Positions 1 through 17,375 of a stretch of DNA of 64,000 bases are shown piece by piece. The stretch lies in assembly GCF_001649575.2 (NCBI RefSeq), contig NC_051450.1, forward strand, positions 16,079,500 to 16,143,499. The letters run 5' to 3'. How positions within the stretch are numbered: the stretch's first letter is position 1; every line of letters starts with the position of its first letter. Source of the DNA: Kryptolebias marmoratus (taxonomy: Eukaryota; Chordata; Actinopteri; Cyprinodontiformes; Rivulidae). The position numbers were made by a program, and so were the translations under genes. The notes under the pieces were generated by a model. That model did not search any database. It was not told the origin of the DNA and was given only the letters and a program-made list of their open reading frames with translations.

Positions 1-1340
1 CACACACACACACACACGCACAAGCACTCCATTACTCCACCAAGCCGTGCCGCGCGCGCACACAACACTCCCACTGTTTCACGCTGAAGCAATAATAAAC
101 ACTTGCAATAATATTTTCACAGCAGCCAACAGCCCGCTGCAGATCAGAGCCTCGCGCAGCTGCGCGCGGGACGCCTCCACGCGCACGCAAACATGTCGCC
201 CGGCGCTCAGACCCGACTTACTGGAGGCCGAGTCTTTTTAACGAGAAGTTTAAAATATATATATATATAAAAAATAACAAAACAGACTTAAACTAGCATT
301 TCCTAAAAGTCTTAACTGACTGAAGACATCAGATGAAACAGACGCTGTTGAAGCTAAAAGAGGCTAAATGTGAGCTAAAGGCTAAAAGAAGCTAAATGCT
401 AGCCAGAAGCTAAAAGTAGGAAAACACTAGCTAAAAGGTAAAAGCAGCAAAAGGAGACAAAATGAAATAAATATGTTGAAGCAGACAAAGAAATTGTTTT
501 AAAGGAAATAGAGATCTTAATGGGTCTTTAAGTGTTTTTTTGTAAATAAAGTTAAATATTTTGAAAACCATAAAGGTCACAGAAACTCAAACTCATAGCT
601 GGAATGTCCTGAATAAGTTGAACATTTTGACATTTGAATGGTTAAAATAATATAAAGTGGCTATCAAAAAAGAAAAAGGTACAGAAATAAACTCAAAGAA
701 TAAATAAATAAACTGAATTTACATGAAGTTTGTCCATTTTTTAAAAAAGAACATGCCCTACCACTGTGATATTTCTGATCTTTTAGGGGTTTTTTGTGTG
801 TGTTTCTGATAATGTCCTGTAATATTTGTAAAATGAATAAGACTGCATAAAAGAAAACAACAAAAACAACAATTGTCTCATTTTAATAAAGAATTCAAAA
901 CCCAGAGTCATGCTGCCCTCTGGTGGTTGTAGCCCAGCATTGAAACTTAAAAAAAAAGTGCTAATTTAATTTTTAAATATAATAAAACATGAGCAATCCT
1001 TCCTTTTATTAAGCTCAAGTCAAACTTCTGAATAAACTAAATGTTTTAGTTGTTTCTTTGTGATAAAACTGACCCATAAACTACTTCCTGTTTGTTTGTT
1101 AATGAGTTTATCCCACATATCAACACCTGAGTGTGTGTTTTTTGACGCATTTAAAGAAGAACACGACCCCTCCGTTCACGTTCCAGCCAGGTTCCTTCCT
1201 CAAACTAGAGAAGTTCTCCGGCTCTGGGAGTAATGAGTGGCATGGAGGTGCTGCTCACATGGGAACCTTCAGCCACGGCGGAGGAAAGCGGGGGCATTGA
1301 GGGGCACTGGCCTGAGGTTAATCCCCATTCACCCCCCCCC

Positions 1341-1428
1341 NNNNNNNNNNNNNNNNNNNNNNNNNNNNNNNNNNNNNNNNNNNNNNNNNNNNNNNNNNNN
1401 NNNNNNNNNNNNNNNNNNNNNNNNNNNN
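1341..1428. other. Assembly gap (N run)
   Basis: A run of Ns directly follows a C homopolymer. Open frames that cross it are artefacts. Confidence 0.98.
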
Positions 1429-1689
1429 CCACCCTTACAGCCTCCGTCCTGTTATTATCTGCCATATTTACTCCTTTTGATTTCCCTGCCGCTCATTGTC
1501 AACATCCACACGGATCTGTTGTCTACAGGGAGGAGGAGGGGGGGAGATCAAGTGCTCCCTTTTCCTCCTCCAGCATCGCCTTAAAACGAAGAGCAAACAT
1601 CACCTGGAGTGGAAACAAATCAACGTGTTTTCATTCAGACAAGGAGCATAAAAGCAATTACTTGAAAACGTACAAAAAGTTTAAAGTAT

Positions 1690-1925
1690 GTGTTGAATAC
1701 TACCCTGAGCTACTACCACACCAAAATTACCTTTAATAGATCTAAAACTGACTGAATTAGAGCCATCTTTTGTGACTGGTAAGTCTGATCAACTCCAATA
1801 TGATTAACTCAAGAAGGTAATCAGCTGTGAGGGAAAATCCAGTTATTATGTTTAGGAAGTTCCATTAAAATCCGCCCACTAGTTCATGAGATATTTTGCT
1901 AACATTCAAATAAACAAATAGAGCT
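1690..1925 (+). repeat. Dispersed repeat copy (diverged)
   Basis: It shares gctactaccacacc and the terminal block cattaaaatccgcccactag..catgagatattttgctaaca with the copy at 10,935. Confidence 0.6.
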
Positions 1926-3255
1926 GCTACGCCTTCAGTAATCCTCAATTAGACATCACATTACAGCCAAATAACTTCAAATCTTAACTCGCTTTCACTA
2001 ATAATAAGACACTATATACGAGGTATTTAAAACCTTTAAGGAAGTTCTTATTTCCTCCCCTCAGGAGACATGAACATGAGGTCCCGCAGTGTTTGTGTAT
2101 CTGTGTATTCTTCTTTGCACGGCCACCGGACAACTTTTCAGACCCAATCTGAAACAAACGGCTGCCCAAACACACCACCCTGAAGACATTTCTGCCTCTC
2201 ACAGTAAGAAAAATGCAGAATTAAACCACTTTCCCTCTAAAAGTCTTTATGTGACGCCTGAATAGATCTACGTGTGTTAAACTGTTGGCTTGGGTTTTAC
2301 TTGTCTGCTTTTCTTCATCTGTGAAAGGATAAATTCAAGTTGTTAAGTATTAAAAAGGCATCTTTAGCAGGAGTTTAAGCAGATGGAAAGTTTAACCCTC
2401 CAGCTCCCTCCTTGATTGATGAGTCTGCAGTGCCACCTGCTGGCCAGGGTGGGGTAAATGTATTTTTATTTTTTATTTTAAATCAGGGGTGTTAAACTCT
2501 GCAACTCAAGGTGGTAAAAATTAAAAACTTGGTCCTAGAAGAGGGCCATTCTTGAGCAAAAATACATAAATTACCCCTGGTTTTAGATAAAGCACAGGTA
2601 ATTGCAACACCAAAACATTTAATCCTTTAGTGTTGATTAAAACTTAATGTTGTGTATAAACCCCTAAAGATGAAATACAAGTTTGATTATTGGGGAAAAT
2701 TACATTCCTTGGATGCAAACTTCTTAACATCAGACTTAAAAGCTGTAAACTTTCCAATCATCTTTAATATTATTATTAATATTAAGTGTATTTCTTGCCT
2801 CAGAGGTCCTGCTGTGGATGTATCAGAGTGCAATCGAAGCTAAAAGACACACTAAATCTGATAAAGATCTTCATGAAAGCTCCTCCAACGGCAGGTCAGG
2901 GTTGCCGTGGTTACTGTGCAGCATCCACAGGTTGTCCTCTTAGGTGAACTTCATACAATAAACCCAACAAACCGCCTGAAGCAACTACTACCAGGAACAC
3001 GAGTTTCCCCCCTGCTGTAGATTTTTATTACCTTATAAGGAAAAGAAAAAAAGAATGCCTTTAAGTTTAAATGTAAACGCTTTTATTAAAAGAATTTAAA
3101 AACAAAATGCTAATTAAAAATAAAAAAGAATAGTTAACTCCTCAGGTTTCATCTCATGTGAGCAGACAAGGCAAACCAGCCTTCTCGTTCTCTCTGCTTC
3201 TCCGTCTAACGTGGAAAAGTGAAATTAGGACCGAGCGTTAAGAGTTTGATTAAAG

Positions 3256-6200
3256 TCAGCAACATTCGTGTGGTCTGCGGTTTATGTTTGTGTGCACCTG
3301 GGTTTTTCCTGCTCCTGTTTCACAACTACGAGAAGATGCGTCGGAGCCAGCAGACCTGCGACACACGCATATAAACTCTTAGTTCACAACTAGAACTGTG
3401 CTGTCAAATTAGATTAACAATAATCAAAAAGATCCTTTGTGTTCAGCTGAGCCACCCACCGTCGGTGTGACAGGACGTCCCGCTCAGGCAGCAGCAGTGA
3501 CTCCTCCAGGCCGTCTGAAAATTAAACACTTTCAGTAAATCATCTTTAAATCACGCCGCAGCCGCCTCCTTTTTACCGACCCCACCTGCTGCGATCGGGC
3601 TGAAGGCCGAGGGAGGAACGGGGGAGGCGGAGGGAGACGCTCTGACTGCGACGTTCTGCCTCTGGAGGTCGATGAGCTCCAGCAGGCGACTCCTGGCTGC
3701 TGCGCTCTGCCTGTTGAGCTCCAGGAGGCGCTGCTCCACGCTGTTCACACCGAGGATGACGGACGGCGAGGCCTGAATGGGAAAAAACGACAACTTCTTC
3801 CAATCATTGTTTGATTTATAAATGTGGAAGAAATACTAAGAAGTGCTGATCTCTGCAGCTCTGAGAAAATTCCTTTTCATTCCTCTCATATCTGATCTAA
3901 AGACACTGAATATTAGTTTTCCTGTTGATCTTTTCATTCTTCTTCTGCATACTTCCTGCTAATTTAATCGTTTTAACATTCAGCAGATAAGAGCTACAAC
4001 TTCTGGTTTTTCTAATTTTACATTTTTTAAATGTTTAACTTTATCTACTAATTTACCCTTTGAGATTTCAAAATTATTCTTCTTTTATCTTTTATCTAGT
4101 GTTCCATTTCTTTGATCTTTTATCTAGTGTTCCGTTTATTTGATCTTTTAGCTAGTGTTCAGTTTCTTTGATATTTTAGCTAGTGTTCAGTTTCTTTGAT
4201 CTTTTAGCTAGTGTTCCGTTTCTTTGATCTTTCAGCTAGTGTTCAGTTTCTTTGATCTTTTATCTAGTGTTCCGTTTCTTTGATCTTTCAGCTAGTGTTC
4301 AGTTTCTTTGATCTTTTATCTAGTGTTCTGTTTCTTTGATCTTTTAGCTAGTGTTCTTCTTTCATCTTTTAGCTGGTGTTACGCTTCTTTTATCTTTTCT
4401 AACTCAGTCTCAACATTCAGGCTGTATTTTTATAAAAATGCTGTTAAATATAATTTCACTGTTGTATTTGTTTTTCTTCTGAGTTTCTGAAGCGTCGGAT
4501 CATCTAACATGCTTCTCACCTGTTGACTCTGTGTTTTCTCTGTAGGAGACTGAAAGTTCTGGGTTCTGCTCGTGCTCCTGGCCCCGGATGTCCTCGTCTC
4601 TCCGACACTTCGAGGCGCGATCCTCCCCGCGCTGACTGGACTCGGCTCTCTCTGCTCACTGATGCCGTTAGGCGATCCCGCGGCCCCCGACCTGAGGTCC
4701 TTGGCCTGGTTGAGCTGAGCCCTGATCAGCTCGTTCTGTCTGCTCAGCTGAGCTATCTCAGCCAGCATGGCTTCTGGAGACGGCTGGGCACGGAGCGGAT
4801 CAGAGGGGAGTGACAGCGAGGAGGAGGAGGAGGAGCGTATGCTGAGAGGCGCACTGTGGAGACTTGAGGACGAGCCGTGAGCCTGAAGAACCTCACGGGA
4901 GCTCTGGGTATCTACAGGGGAAAGGCGATGCAGAGGAGCAGGAGGAGTCACTGTAAAACAGAGAGGAACTGATTTAGGCCTCTTCCATGAGACAGACACG
5001 GGGATTATTTATTAAAATGAAAGTTACCGAGACTTTGTTGGCAGTTATCACTCTGTTGAGGCGGGGAAAGCAGGACAGCGGGAGAAACACAAACTTGTGT
5101 TTCCTCAGGAGCTGAGTGACTAACTGCTCAACAACAATTCACAAACAGTTATTACAGATTTATCACCTATCCACACGTAGCACTCATGTGGATGGATTTA
5201 TACCAGTAGACTTTGCATCTCTGGCGTCGGAGTCTCTGGGCGGACTCCCGTGTCCCCCCAGAAGCCCGAGTCCTCCCATCACCAGCACCACTGCGTCCAA
5301 CTTCTGCTCCAGCTCCGCCGTTTGCTGCCGCAACCCCGCCTGAGCAGCACAACAACAACGGATCGTGAAGGAAAAGTGCTTCTGGGGCCGAGACAAGAAG
5401 CCGAGCCGAGTCTCACCTGCAGGGCAGCAGCCTCTTCTCTCAGAGTCAAAGTTTCAGCTGTAAGAGCATCAATAAGCCCCCGCTGCTCCTTTAACTCCTT
5501 CTGCAGTTTTCGTTTTTCCTCGGCCTCCATCTTTGCCGCAGCTTCCCTCTGACACAAACAGAAAGGGTTCATTTAAACAAACAAAGCAGCTTAAACAGCA
5601 AGACAGTGCTGAACTGAAAAGTGAAGACTAATTTGGTTTAACGCAGCACAAACAGTGAAGGTAACAATAATCCAACAAAGTAGCTGCAGGAAGTGATGTG
5701 CATGACAAGCAGCTCCAAATTATACTATTACCACAAGAACATAAATTATTTATGGTAAAAGTAGCATTTTCCAAGTCCTGTTTGTAGCTCCTGCAAATTT
5801 CTGATAGTTTTGAATCTCATTGGAAAAAGGGTTTTGACTATTCAGGCAAAAAGGAAACTCTCTGATACAATACGCCATCATATAAGATGACGTGACATGT
5901 AAACTGCTCTCAAGTCTCCACGAGGTTGAATAAGAAGTACCTCCAGGTCTTCTGCAGTACCTGTTTGAGGACGTGTACTAAACGTCCAAGCGTTGAGACC
6001 AGGGCGACAGAGAATCCAGTGAGGCCTTGTGTTCGGTGGCGTTTTGGACTCCCTGATGACTCTGGTCCTGCGTCGGGACTAAGAGTTTCCAGGTCTGCCT
6101 CAACCCGACCCAACATGGCCTGCAGCAGGCCCAGACTGGACCGGTCTCCGCTAAGGGAGGCAACAGAGAAGCCATCCAGTTCTGAGCTCTGAGAAACACA

Positions 6201-8409
6201 CCTCCTGGTCCTGTTGGTACAACTGCTGGTTCTTCCTGAGACACATAAAAAAGATACATCTCTCATGCGGTGGTATTCTCATATCAGGTGGTTCATTTCA
6301 GGGTTTGTTAGGGACTTTACCTGACTGACTGGAAGGAAGTTCAGGATTCAGGACCTGAGAAACGAGGGCAGACGTTCCTTCGTTGCTTTCCTCGAACTGA
6401 TTCTGTTTGGACCGAACACGTCGAACAGCCACAGTGGCATTGAGAGCTACAAAACAAAACAAAACAAAACAAAAAAAAACCAGCCAAAGTTTTGACTCTT
6501 TGTATATTGTGATTGTTTAATGTAAAATGCTAAAACAGAAGATATATTAATGAAACCTACCCATTTGGTCAGGTGCTCTTCCTGAAGCGCAGGGTGTCAC
6601 AGGAACATCGTCTTCCTGATGATGAACCTTTTGTTGCTGTGTGCCTCTTGGTTTCATCTTTCGTACACTGGCTCTGCAAAGACACAAACAAACATTAATG
6701 CATCTAAAACAACAGGACTGTGTTGATAATGGAGGATAGCTGCAAATAAATGAATACCTTCTAATCACACGAGTCTCTGAGTTACGTGAATAACACACAT
6801 CCTCATCTCTGCACTCGTCCTTTGAATCATCAATTTCATTAAGGGCCTAAAAAATACAATTTTGCACAACAAAAACTAGTAATTACAGTTAAAATCCACA
6901 CAAAATGCTGAAAAGATCATACACAGATGTATGGTACATGCTGTTTTATACAAGTATTTAAAGGTCCCACTATCGCTCACCTCTTGGTCCATCATAGACT
7001 GGCTGAGGAGAGACAACTGGGTTGGAGGATCTGGTTTCTGGTGAACGGGTAATTCTGAGTCCGAGTCACAGTTTGGAGCCACAGTCACACTGGGATTCCC
7101 TTCCAAAACACAAACATAGCATGTCTCTAATATACTACCCTTTTTAAATTGATGTTTCAATCATGTCACAGCCCCTAGTTAACCGAACAAGCCGTTTATT
7201 TACCAGTCTGCCTCCGTGGGGCATCTCCAAACAGGTCTTCGACCACAGCCATGGCTCTGTCAGAACGGGCCAGCACATCCTGCAGCAGCAGCTGATCTGA
7301 GAAGACCTGCAGCAACACACCGCCATGCCACAGAGCTGCACTTAACTCTGCACAGAAAGCATTAAAAGAGGAGGAAGCCATCTTACAAACCTCCCTGATG
7401 ATGCTGAGGCTGGCCTGGTCCAGAGGCGCAGGACTCCCCGCATGTCTGAGACGACGCTTCAGGGCCCTCTCCTTCAGCTCCCACTGAGCTGCAGCTTTGT
7501 TGTGAGACTTGTGGATCTCATGCCGATGACTCTAAAAAAGAAAAAAGAAACAAAACGTGAGCCGTCTCAATTTCATTTTTAACTTCTTACAAGCTAATAA
7601 TGTGTAGCATAACATCAAACCCAATGACTAACTTCTCATCTACACAAATCACACTATATGAGTCCAGTTATTTATTTATTTATTTTCTATTTGGGGATAT
7701 ATGAGCATCGCTCATGATTCTAAGCGCAGGAAATATCTTACCAGCTCAGCAGGTGTTAGCTTATGCACAGATAGGTCATTGACAGTGCTCTGGAACAAAA
7801 AGTTTAGAGTTAATAAGATGCTTTAACAAAAATACAAAGTGCGTAGCTTTTAAAGCCTTGAACATCAAAAGTACAAGTCAAAACAATTTAAAAAAGCAGC
7901 ATTTAAACATCACTACTCTCTCACTCCATTAACACATATACATTTACTAATCCTGACTAACTAAACCATTTATACAACTAATTGTAAAACTGAACACAAA
8001 TACAGGATATAAAACAAACTATAGCTGACATATACGTTCATCAATGTTGACAGCATTGGTTATTAAAATGTCATGAAAATCCTCAAATGTTTTCAAACCA
8101 TCAGGAAGTGAGTTTCATTCTTTAATGGCTCTAAATGTCTTTAAATAACTACACTTTCCTGGAGCAATCAACCTGAAGGATCTCACCTGCTCTGGACAAT
8201 GTTGTACAACCGTTTCCAGTGGTGGAGTTTGTCATATTATGGACTATTTTAAAGACCAGCATGATTAGATGATTATAATTGTTTTGGGGAGGGGGATAAC
8301 AGCTGTCAGCACTCACCACCCAGTCCTTCCTGGGAGCTTTTTTAGGACGAACAGGCCTCTTTCCTTTGGTTTGTTGTTGTTGTAAGCGCCCCACTCTCGC
8401 AAACGACAT
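3256..8409 (-). CDS. spice1: spice1: spindle and centriole-associated protein 1
   Basis: Fifteen coding exons on the minus strand join in phase to about 715 aa: 8317-8409, 7742-7789, 7391-7531, 7204-7306, 6981-7099, 6758-6846, 6561-6673, 6321-6446, 5961-6235, 5417-5548, 5204-5339, 4520-4950, 3586-3772, 3460-3514, 3256-3355. All introns are GT-AG. The N terminus (MSFARVGR, then DLSVHKLTPAEL, RHEIHKS, WELKERALKR, SDQLLLQDVL, VTVAPN) follows the start of vertebrate SPICE1 closely. Exon 10 (KMEAEEKRKLQKELKEQRG) and exons 11-13 look coiled-coil and Ser/Pro-rich, as in the family. SPICE1 acts at centrioles and spindle microtubules, in centriole duplication and chromosome congression. The start at 8,409 follows an acceptor directly (ccag|ATG), so the 5' UTR lies in an upstream exon. 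The product is shorter than my recollection of the human protein (about 855 aa). The last two exons are the weakest part; an alternative stop near 3,551 exists if the 3,586 donor is not used. Confidence 0.9.
3460..3514 (-). other. spice1: Probable penultimate coding exon of spice1
   Basis: After a donor at 3,585 (GCAG|gtgggg), a TTTTCAG acceptor leads into codons DGLEESLLLPERDVLSHR in the correct phase, then a gtgggt donor. The final exon (3256-3355) is in phase but rests only on splice signals and an open frame. Confidence 0.55.
3773..4519 (-). other. spice1 intron 12, mostly minisatellite
   Basis: This is a GT-AG intron between exons 12 and 13. Its centre is the 28-bp tandem array; the remainder is T-rich on the plus strand, with nothing else recognisable. 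Confidence 0.8.
4096..4375. repeat. 28-bp minisatellite, about 10 copies
   Basis: The unit ctagtgttccgtttctttga plus tcttttag recurs at exactly 28-bp spacing. The ctagtgtt starts fall at 4096, 4124, 4152, 4180, 4208, 4236, 4264, 4292, 4320 and 4348, with a diverged eleventh at 4372. Variants alternate between gttcc/gttca and ttttatc/ttttagc/tttcagc. It lies inside spice1 intron 12. Confidence 0.95.
8030..8290 (-). mobile_element. LINE reverse-transcriptase 3'-end relic
   Basis: Read on the minus strand, this part of spice1 intron 1 gives MLVFKIVHNMT, then CSYLKTFRAIKE, a stop in place of Trp, and NSLPDGLKTFEDF. The pattern of an LxKxxHN segment followed by FRxxAIKxWNSLP is typical of the C-terminal end of ORF2 in non-LTR retrotransposons. 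The Trp codon of the WNSLP motif has become TGA, so the copy is dead. I cannot assign the clade. Confidence 0.65.
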
Positions 8410-8555
8410 CTGGTAACAAGCAACAGGTTAAAAATAAAATAAAAAAACACTGCTTTATAAACACAGTACTGATAGCAAGCTAGCAGGACCTCCACTGGGG
8501 GGTTTGAAATTCCCGCATTAATGGGATGGACGGTTGAGAGGAACCTAACACTCAC
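8410..8555 (-). other. 5' UTR intron of spice1
   Basis: A donor (CAAGG|gtgagtg at 8,555) and a pyrimidine-rich acceptor ending exactly before the start codon suggest that a non-coding first exon is spliced onto the ATG. Confidence 0.6.
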
Positions 8556-8800
8556 CCTTGACGGCACGAAGCCACGATGACAATAAAAAAAACTAAACAA
8601 AAACAAAAAAACAGCGATTTATATGTGTTACATGAAGCTAACGCTAGTTGAAGCTAACAGAATCGTCCGTTCAGTCGAGTTTTTAACAGTCGCGCGCCAC
8701 TTCCGGCGCGGTTACCACGGATACCGCTTCTTCTTCTTCACCGTCTTTATCCGGGCGGACTCAACGCAACGCCGGTGTGTTGCAGCCCCCTTCAGTTTAA
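8556..8800 (-). promoter_or_regulatory. spice1 first exon and CpG-rich promoter
   Basis: Upstream of the 5' UTR donor, base composition shifts from AT-rich to CpG-rich (cgcgcgccacttccggcgcg near 8,691-8,710). ACTTCCGG at 8,699-8,706 is the reverse complement of the ETS-family consensus CCGGAAGT, common in TATA-less housekeeping promoters. I see no TATA box. The start site was not determined. Confidence 0.55.
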
Positions 8801-9760
8801 TTTTGTTTTATTACTTTCAGGGAAATTCAACAGCTTTTTAAAATGTAGCTATTTAGTTATTTAGATTTATTTGACATTGTTTCTGAATGTAGAGTGGCTC
8901 TAAAGTTGGGCTTTCAGTCTGTATGGCAACCCGTTTGTGTATTTATTCAACATCTTTGATATAAACCGTTATTTTCGCCAACTAGTTTAGAACTAGTTCA
9001 ACTAGTTCAACAAACACTCTAACTAGTCAGACTTTATATCAACTAGTGGCACTTTTGCTCAAGTAGTTAGTCGACTACAGTGAGTTTTAAACTCAAACAT
9101 TTAACTAGTCAACCAGAAAACTCAAAAATGACATGTTTTTATCCATATTAGTGAACTATCAGAGCTATAAAAATGTGAAATAAGTTAATTAGTGCATCTA
9201 GAACAGTGATTAGTTAACCCAAAACACTTACTAGTTGATTGTTGCAGCTAAATTTGTCTTTACTGGTTAAGCTTTCAGCTACAAATATTCCCAAAAGTCT
9301 GATATCCAGTGTTTATTCTAGACAGGGATAATGTACTTGTTGATATCTGTTACAATATTTATTCTAGGAAGAATGACATCTTTTACAGCTCAAATGTTAT
9401 TCCTGATTATAAAACAAAAGCAAATGAAACGGAGTGACACCCTGGATAAGATCCCAGTCCATCTGGGTGTATTTCCAAAGCTGTAATTGTTAGAAAACTC
9501 CACTAGAAGACACTGTTTGTGTTTTTAATGAATGAGCTGAGGAAGTTCCTAACACACAATTAACAACCAGACTGCTTATATCTTTACTTCTGTTTTTAAA
9601 GCTTATTTTAATATATGCAATCAAAGAAGCATAGGCCTTAGTTTTAGTAGTTTTATTGTGGATATCTTCAACATTTGTAATTGGAGGAATGTAAGATGGA
9701 TCATGTCAAAATTTTCTTTATAATAGTACAAAACAGCTGTCCACAAAACTTTAGTTTTTA
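8801..9760. other. Intergenic, AT-rich, with an ACTAGT-rich block
   Basis: No gene is visible. At about 8,978-9,240 the sequence is dominated by near-repeats of aactagttca and related ACTAGT palindromes. The rest is AT-rich and unassigned. Confidence 0.6.
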
Positions 9761-9764
9761 AATT

Positions 9765-10447
9765 TTATTTCCAGCTGTTTGGTGTGTTTGAAACGCCTAA
9801 ACAGGAAGTTGTATCAGACTGACTGTAACTCGACCCCGCTCGCCTCTCACGGTGCATCTCCGCTGCGGTGAGGTGTGTTTCTGTCCTCCACGCCCCTCTC
9901 TCATCCTCCAACACACCCAGACAGACCCCCGAACGCCGCACACTCATCTGGAAACGGCCGAGACGCGTTTGGGCCCTTCCCACCTCTGACTAAAACGATG
10001 CGGAGAGGGCCACGGGAGTTGGAGAGGTCATCTTTACGCGCGAGACTCCGGAGCTGCCAGCAGCCGCGCGCCCGCGGACCGGGCTTCATGAGTCGGTCTT
10101 CCTAAGAGGGCTGCAGCGCCAAAGGGCATCCAATTAGGTTTCTTTTTTTTCCCTCCTCATATTGGATTTAAAATCGCTCTGGAATAGCCTAAAATTTGAC
10201 TTTTAGAGTCAACTTTTTGCGCTTTGTGGAGGACGGTCCCCGTTTGGCGCGCTGGATCGGATTTACGCGCAGGGTTCCTCTGACAAATGACAGCGTCTGA
10301 GAGGGCTGCAGCTTTCTCACTTCATCCCCTCAGGTTCTTTCCAAGCACCGACCTGAAACATCACCACCCTCCTCAACAGGTCCGACGCTGGGAGTGAAAA
10401 GTCCCCCCTTCAGTTTTTTACCAAAGCGCCGGACTACCCGGCCCGGA
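9765..10447 (+). promoter_or_regulatory. shisa2 promoter and 5' UTR region
   Basis: This GC-rich, CpG-rich stretch immediately precedes the shisa2 ATG, in contrast to the AT-rich flank upstream. The frame is open for 18 codons upstream of the chosen ATG, but that segment does not resemble a Shisa signal peptide. I therefore treat it as 5' UTR. The transcription start was not located. Confidence 0.5.
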
Positions 10448-15885
<5,438 letters not shown>

Positions 15886-16186
15886 TGAGGGACCACGCTA
15901 CGCTCTGCTGCAAAAACTGACTCGTGAAGTTTAACCTTTTCGATGGATTCAGCAGAGAATTTTGGTTCTTCCTGCCAGAGCGGATAAAAACAAACATTTA
16001 AACAGTCTGCTGGCAGCGAGGCCCTCCCTGATGTTGTGTGTGTGTATCTGTTTGGAGTTTCATGTGATCTGTGAGCTAAGCTCGGCCTGTGGCGGTGAAG
16101 CTGTTCGCTGTATTGAAGTCGAAACCGAAAGCTGGGAGATGTGCAGCTCAGATAAAGTCTGCAGGGTTGTGAAAAAACGGATCATA

Positions 16187-16605
16187 CAGCCCCAATTCTG
16201 AAAAAGTTAGGGCGTTGAGTAAAATGAAAACAAAAAAACAGAAAATAGTTTGCAAATTTTATTCACAATGGAAACATCAAATGTTTAAACCAAGAAGTTG
16301 TATCTTGTATCTTTTTTGGAAAAGATAGGCGTTTTTGAATTTGATGGAAGCAACACAGTTAAAAAAGTTGGAAAATTAGATGTTTACAAACTGTTGTTAA
16401 AAGAGGGGAAGCTTCACAGGAAACGTTGCCCTATCCCAACTATTTTTCCTTTTTTAGATGCGTTGCTGCCATAAAATTCCAAAACTACCTTATTTTTCCC
16501 TTAAAAGTGACACCACGTCTCAGTTTAAACATTTGATACGTTTACTACGCTCCACTGTGAGATTTGCAAATGAGTGCATTCTGTTTTATTTACATTTTAC
16601 ACAAC
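16187..16605. mobile_element. Tc1/mariner-like relic, right end truncated
   Basis: It starts at a TA with cagccccaattctgaaaaagtt, continues with aatagtttgcaaattttattcacaatgg, and ends with the inverted counterpart gagatttgcaaatgagtgcatt and acattttacacaac. The final inverted-repeat bases are missing. It has no coding capacity. Confidence 0.75.
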
Positions 16606-17337
16606 CTTTGTGGACGTGGGATGGAATGAGCGATGACTGGATGATTTATGGGCTTGTTTGGGAGACGGATAAGAACACGACCACACGCAGCGCTTGTGCG
16701 CACATCTGTGAGCGACCGCTACAACGCGGGACACTTCTGTTTGTGTTGAACGCATGAAGAAAGAAAGCGTTTGGATAGGTTTTTATGACTGCGTGTGTGA
16801 GTGTGGGAGCGAGAGCGTGAACGTATGAGTGGCTGTGAGGGAGCAGCGCGTAATGGGAAACGCAGGTGGTGTGATGTGAAAGGCTGTTGCAATCTCCCAG
16901 TAGGCCGTTTAAACTCTAATGAAGTGAACACAGGACGCAGACTGTGACGCTCCACCTAACTATACAGCTCCCCTCCTGCCACCCAGAGAGGGAATTTAAA
17001 AAAAAAAAATGGCAAAAACCCAAACTGCCCTAAGCAGAAACACACTCTGAGCCTAAAGATACGGACAATATTCACACAAGGATGGAGGTTAATGTTCCTC
17101 GGAAGTGTTGCAGCGAGACGCTCTGCCAGTTTTATCCCATCACCTCCTTCCTGTGAGGTGTGTGTGTGTGTGAGAAATCGACACTGACACAGGTCAGTGC
17201 ACAGCTCCGGGACAAGTCCGAGTCACAGTTTTCCACTCGAGAAAAGGCACAAAAGTGGCAGATTTGAGTTACTAACCTGAAAGAAAATGAACGAGGCCCG
17301 CGTAATTTTCTGCCGCGGCGGGGTCACTGATAACTTG

Positions 17338-17375
17338 GGGGGGGGGGGGGGGCNNNNNNNNNNNNGGGGGGGGGG
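17338..17375. repeat. G-homopolymer tract with internal gap
   Basis: A G-run, 12 Ns (17,354-17,365) and another G-run. The tract could form a G-quadruplex and probably stopped sequencing. Confidence 0.9.

Larger units (their letters stand above)
1..3255. other. Intergenic region, 3' flank of spice1
   Basis: I see no supportable gene here. It opens with a short CA microsatellite (1-16) and a CG-rich stretch to about 240. A run of gctaaa-type degenerate repeats follows at about 350-450, then a C-run with an assembly gap (1,332-1,428). One copy of a dispersed repeat lies at about 1,690-1,925. AATAAA hexamers on the minus strand (TTTATT on plus near 3,023 and 3,082) could end the spice1 transcript. 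The rest is AT-rich and unassigned. Confidence 0.6.

Noticed and set aside
1233..1736. 167-codon frame through the first gap
   Set aside because: Ns prevent stops; the flanking translation looks like nothing known.
10394..10447. Upstream in-frame ATG for shisa2
   Set aside because: It would place 18 basic/polar residues before the signal peptide, unlike the family; the ATG at 10,448 is preferred.
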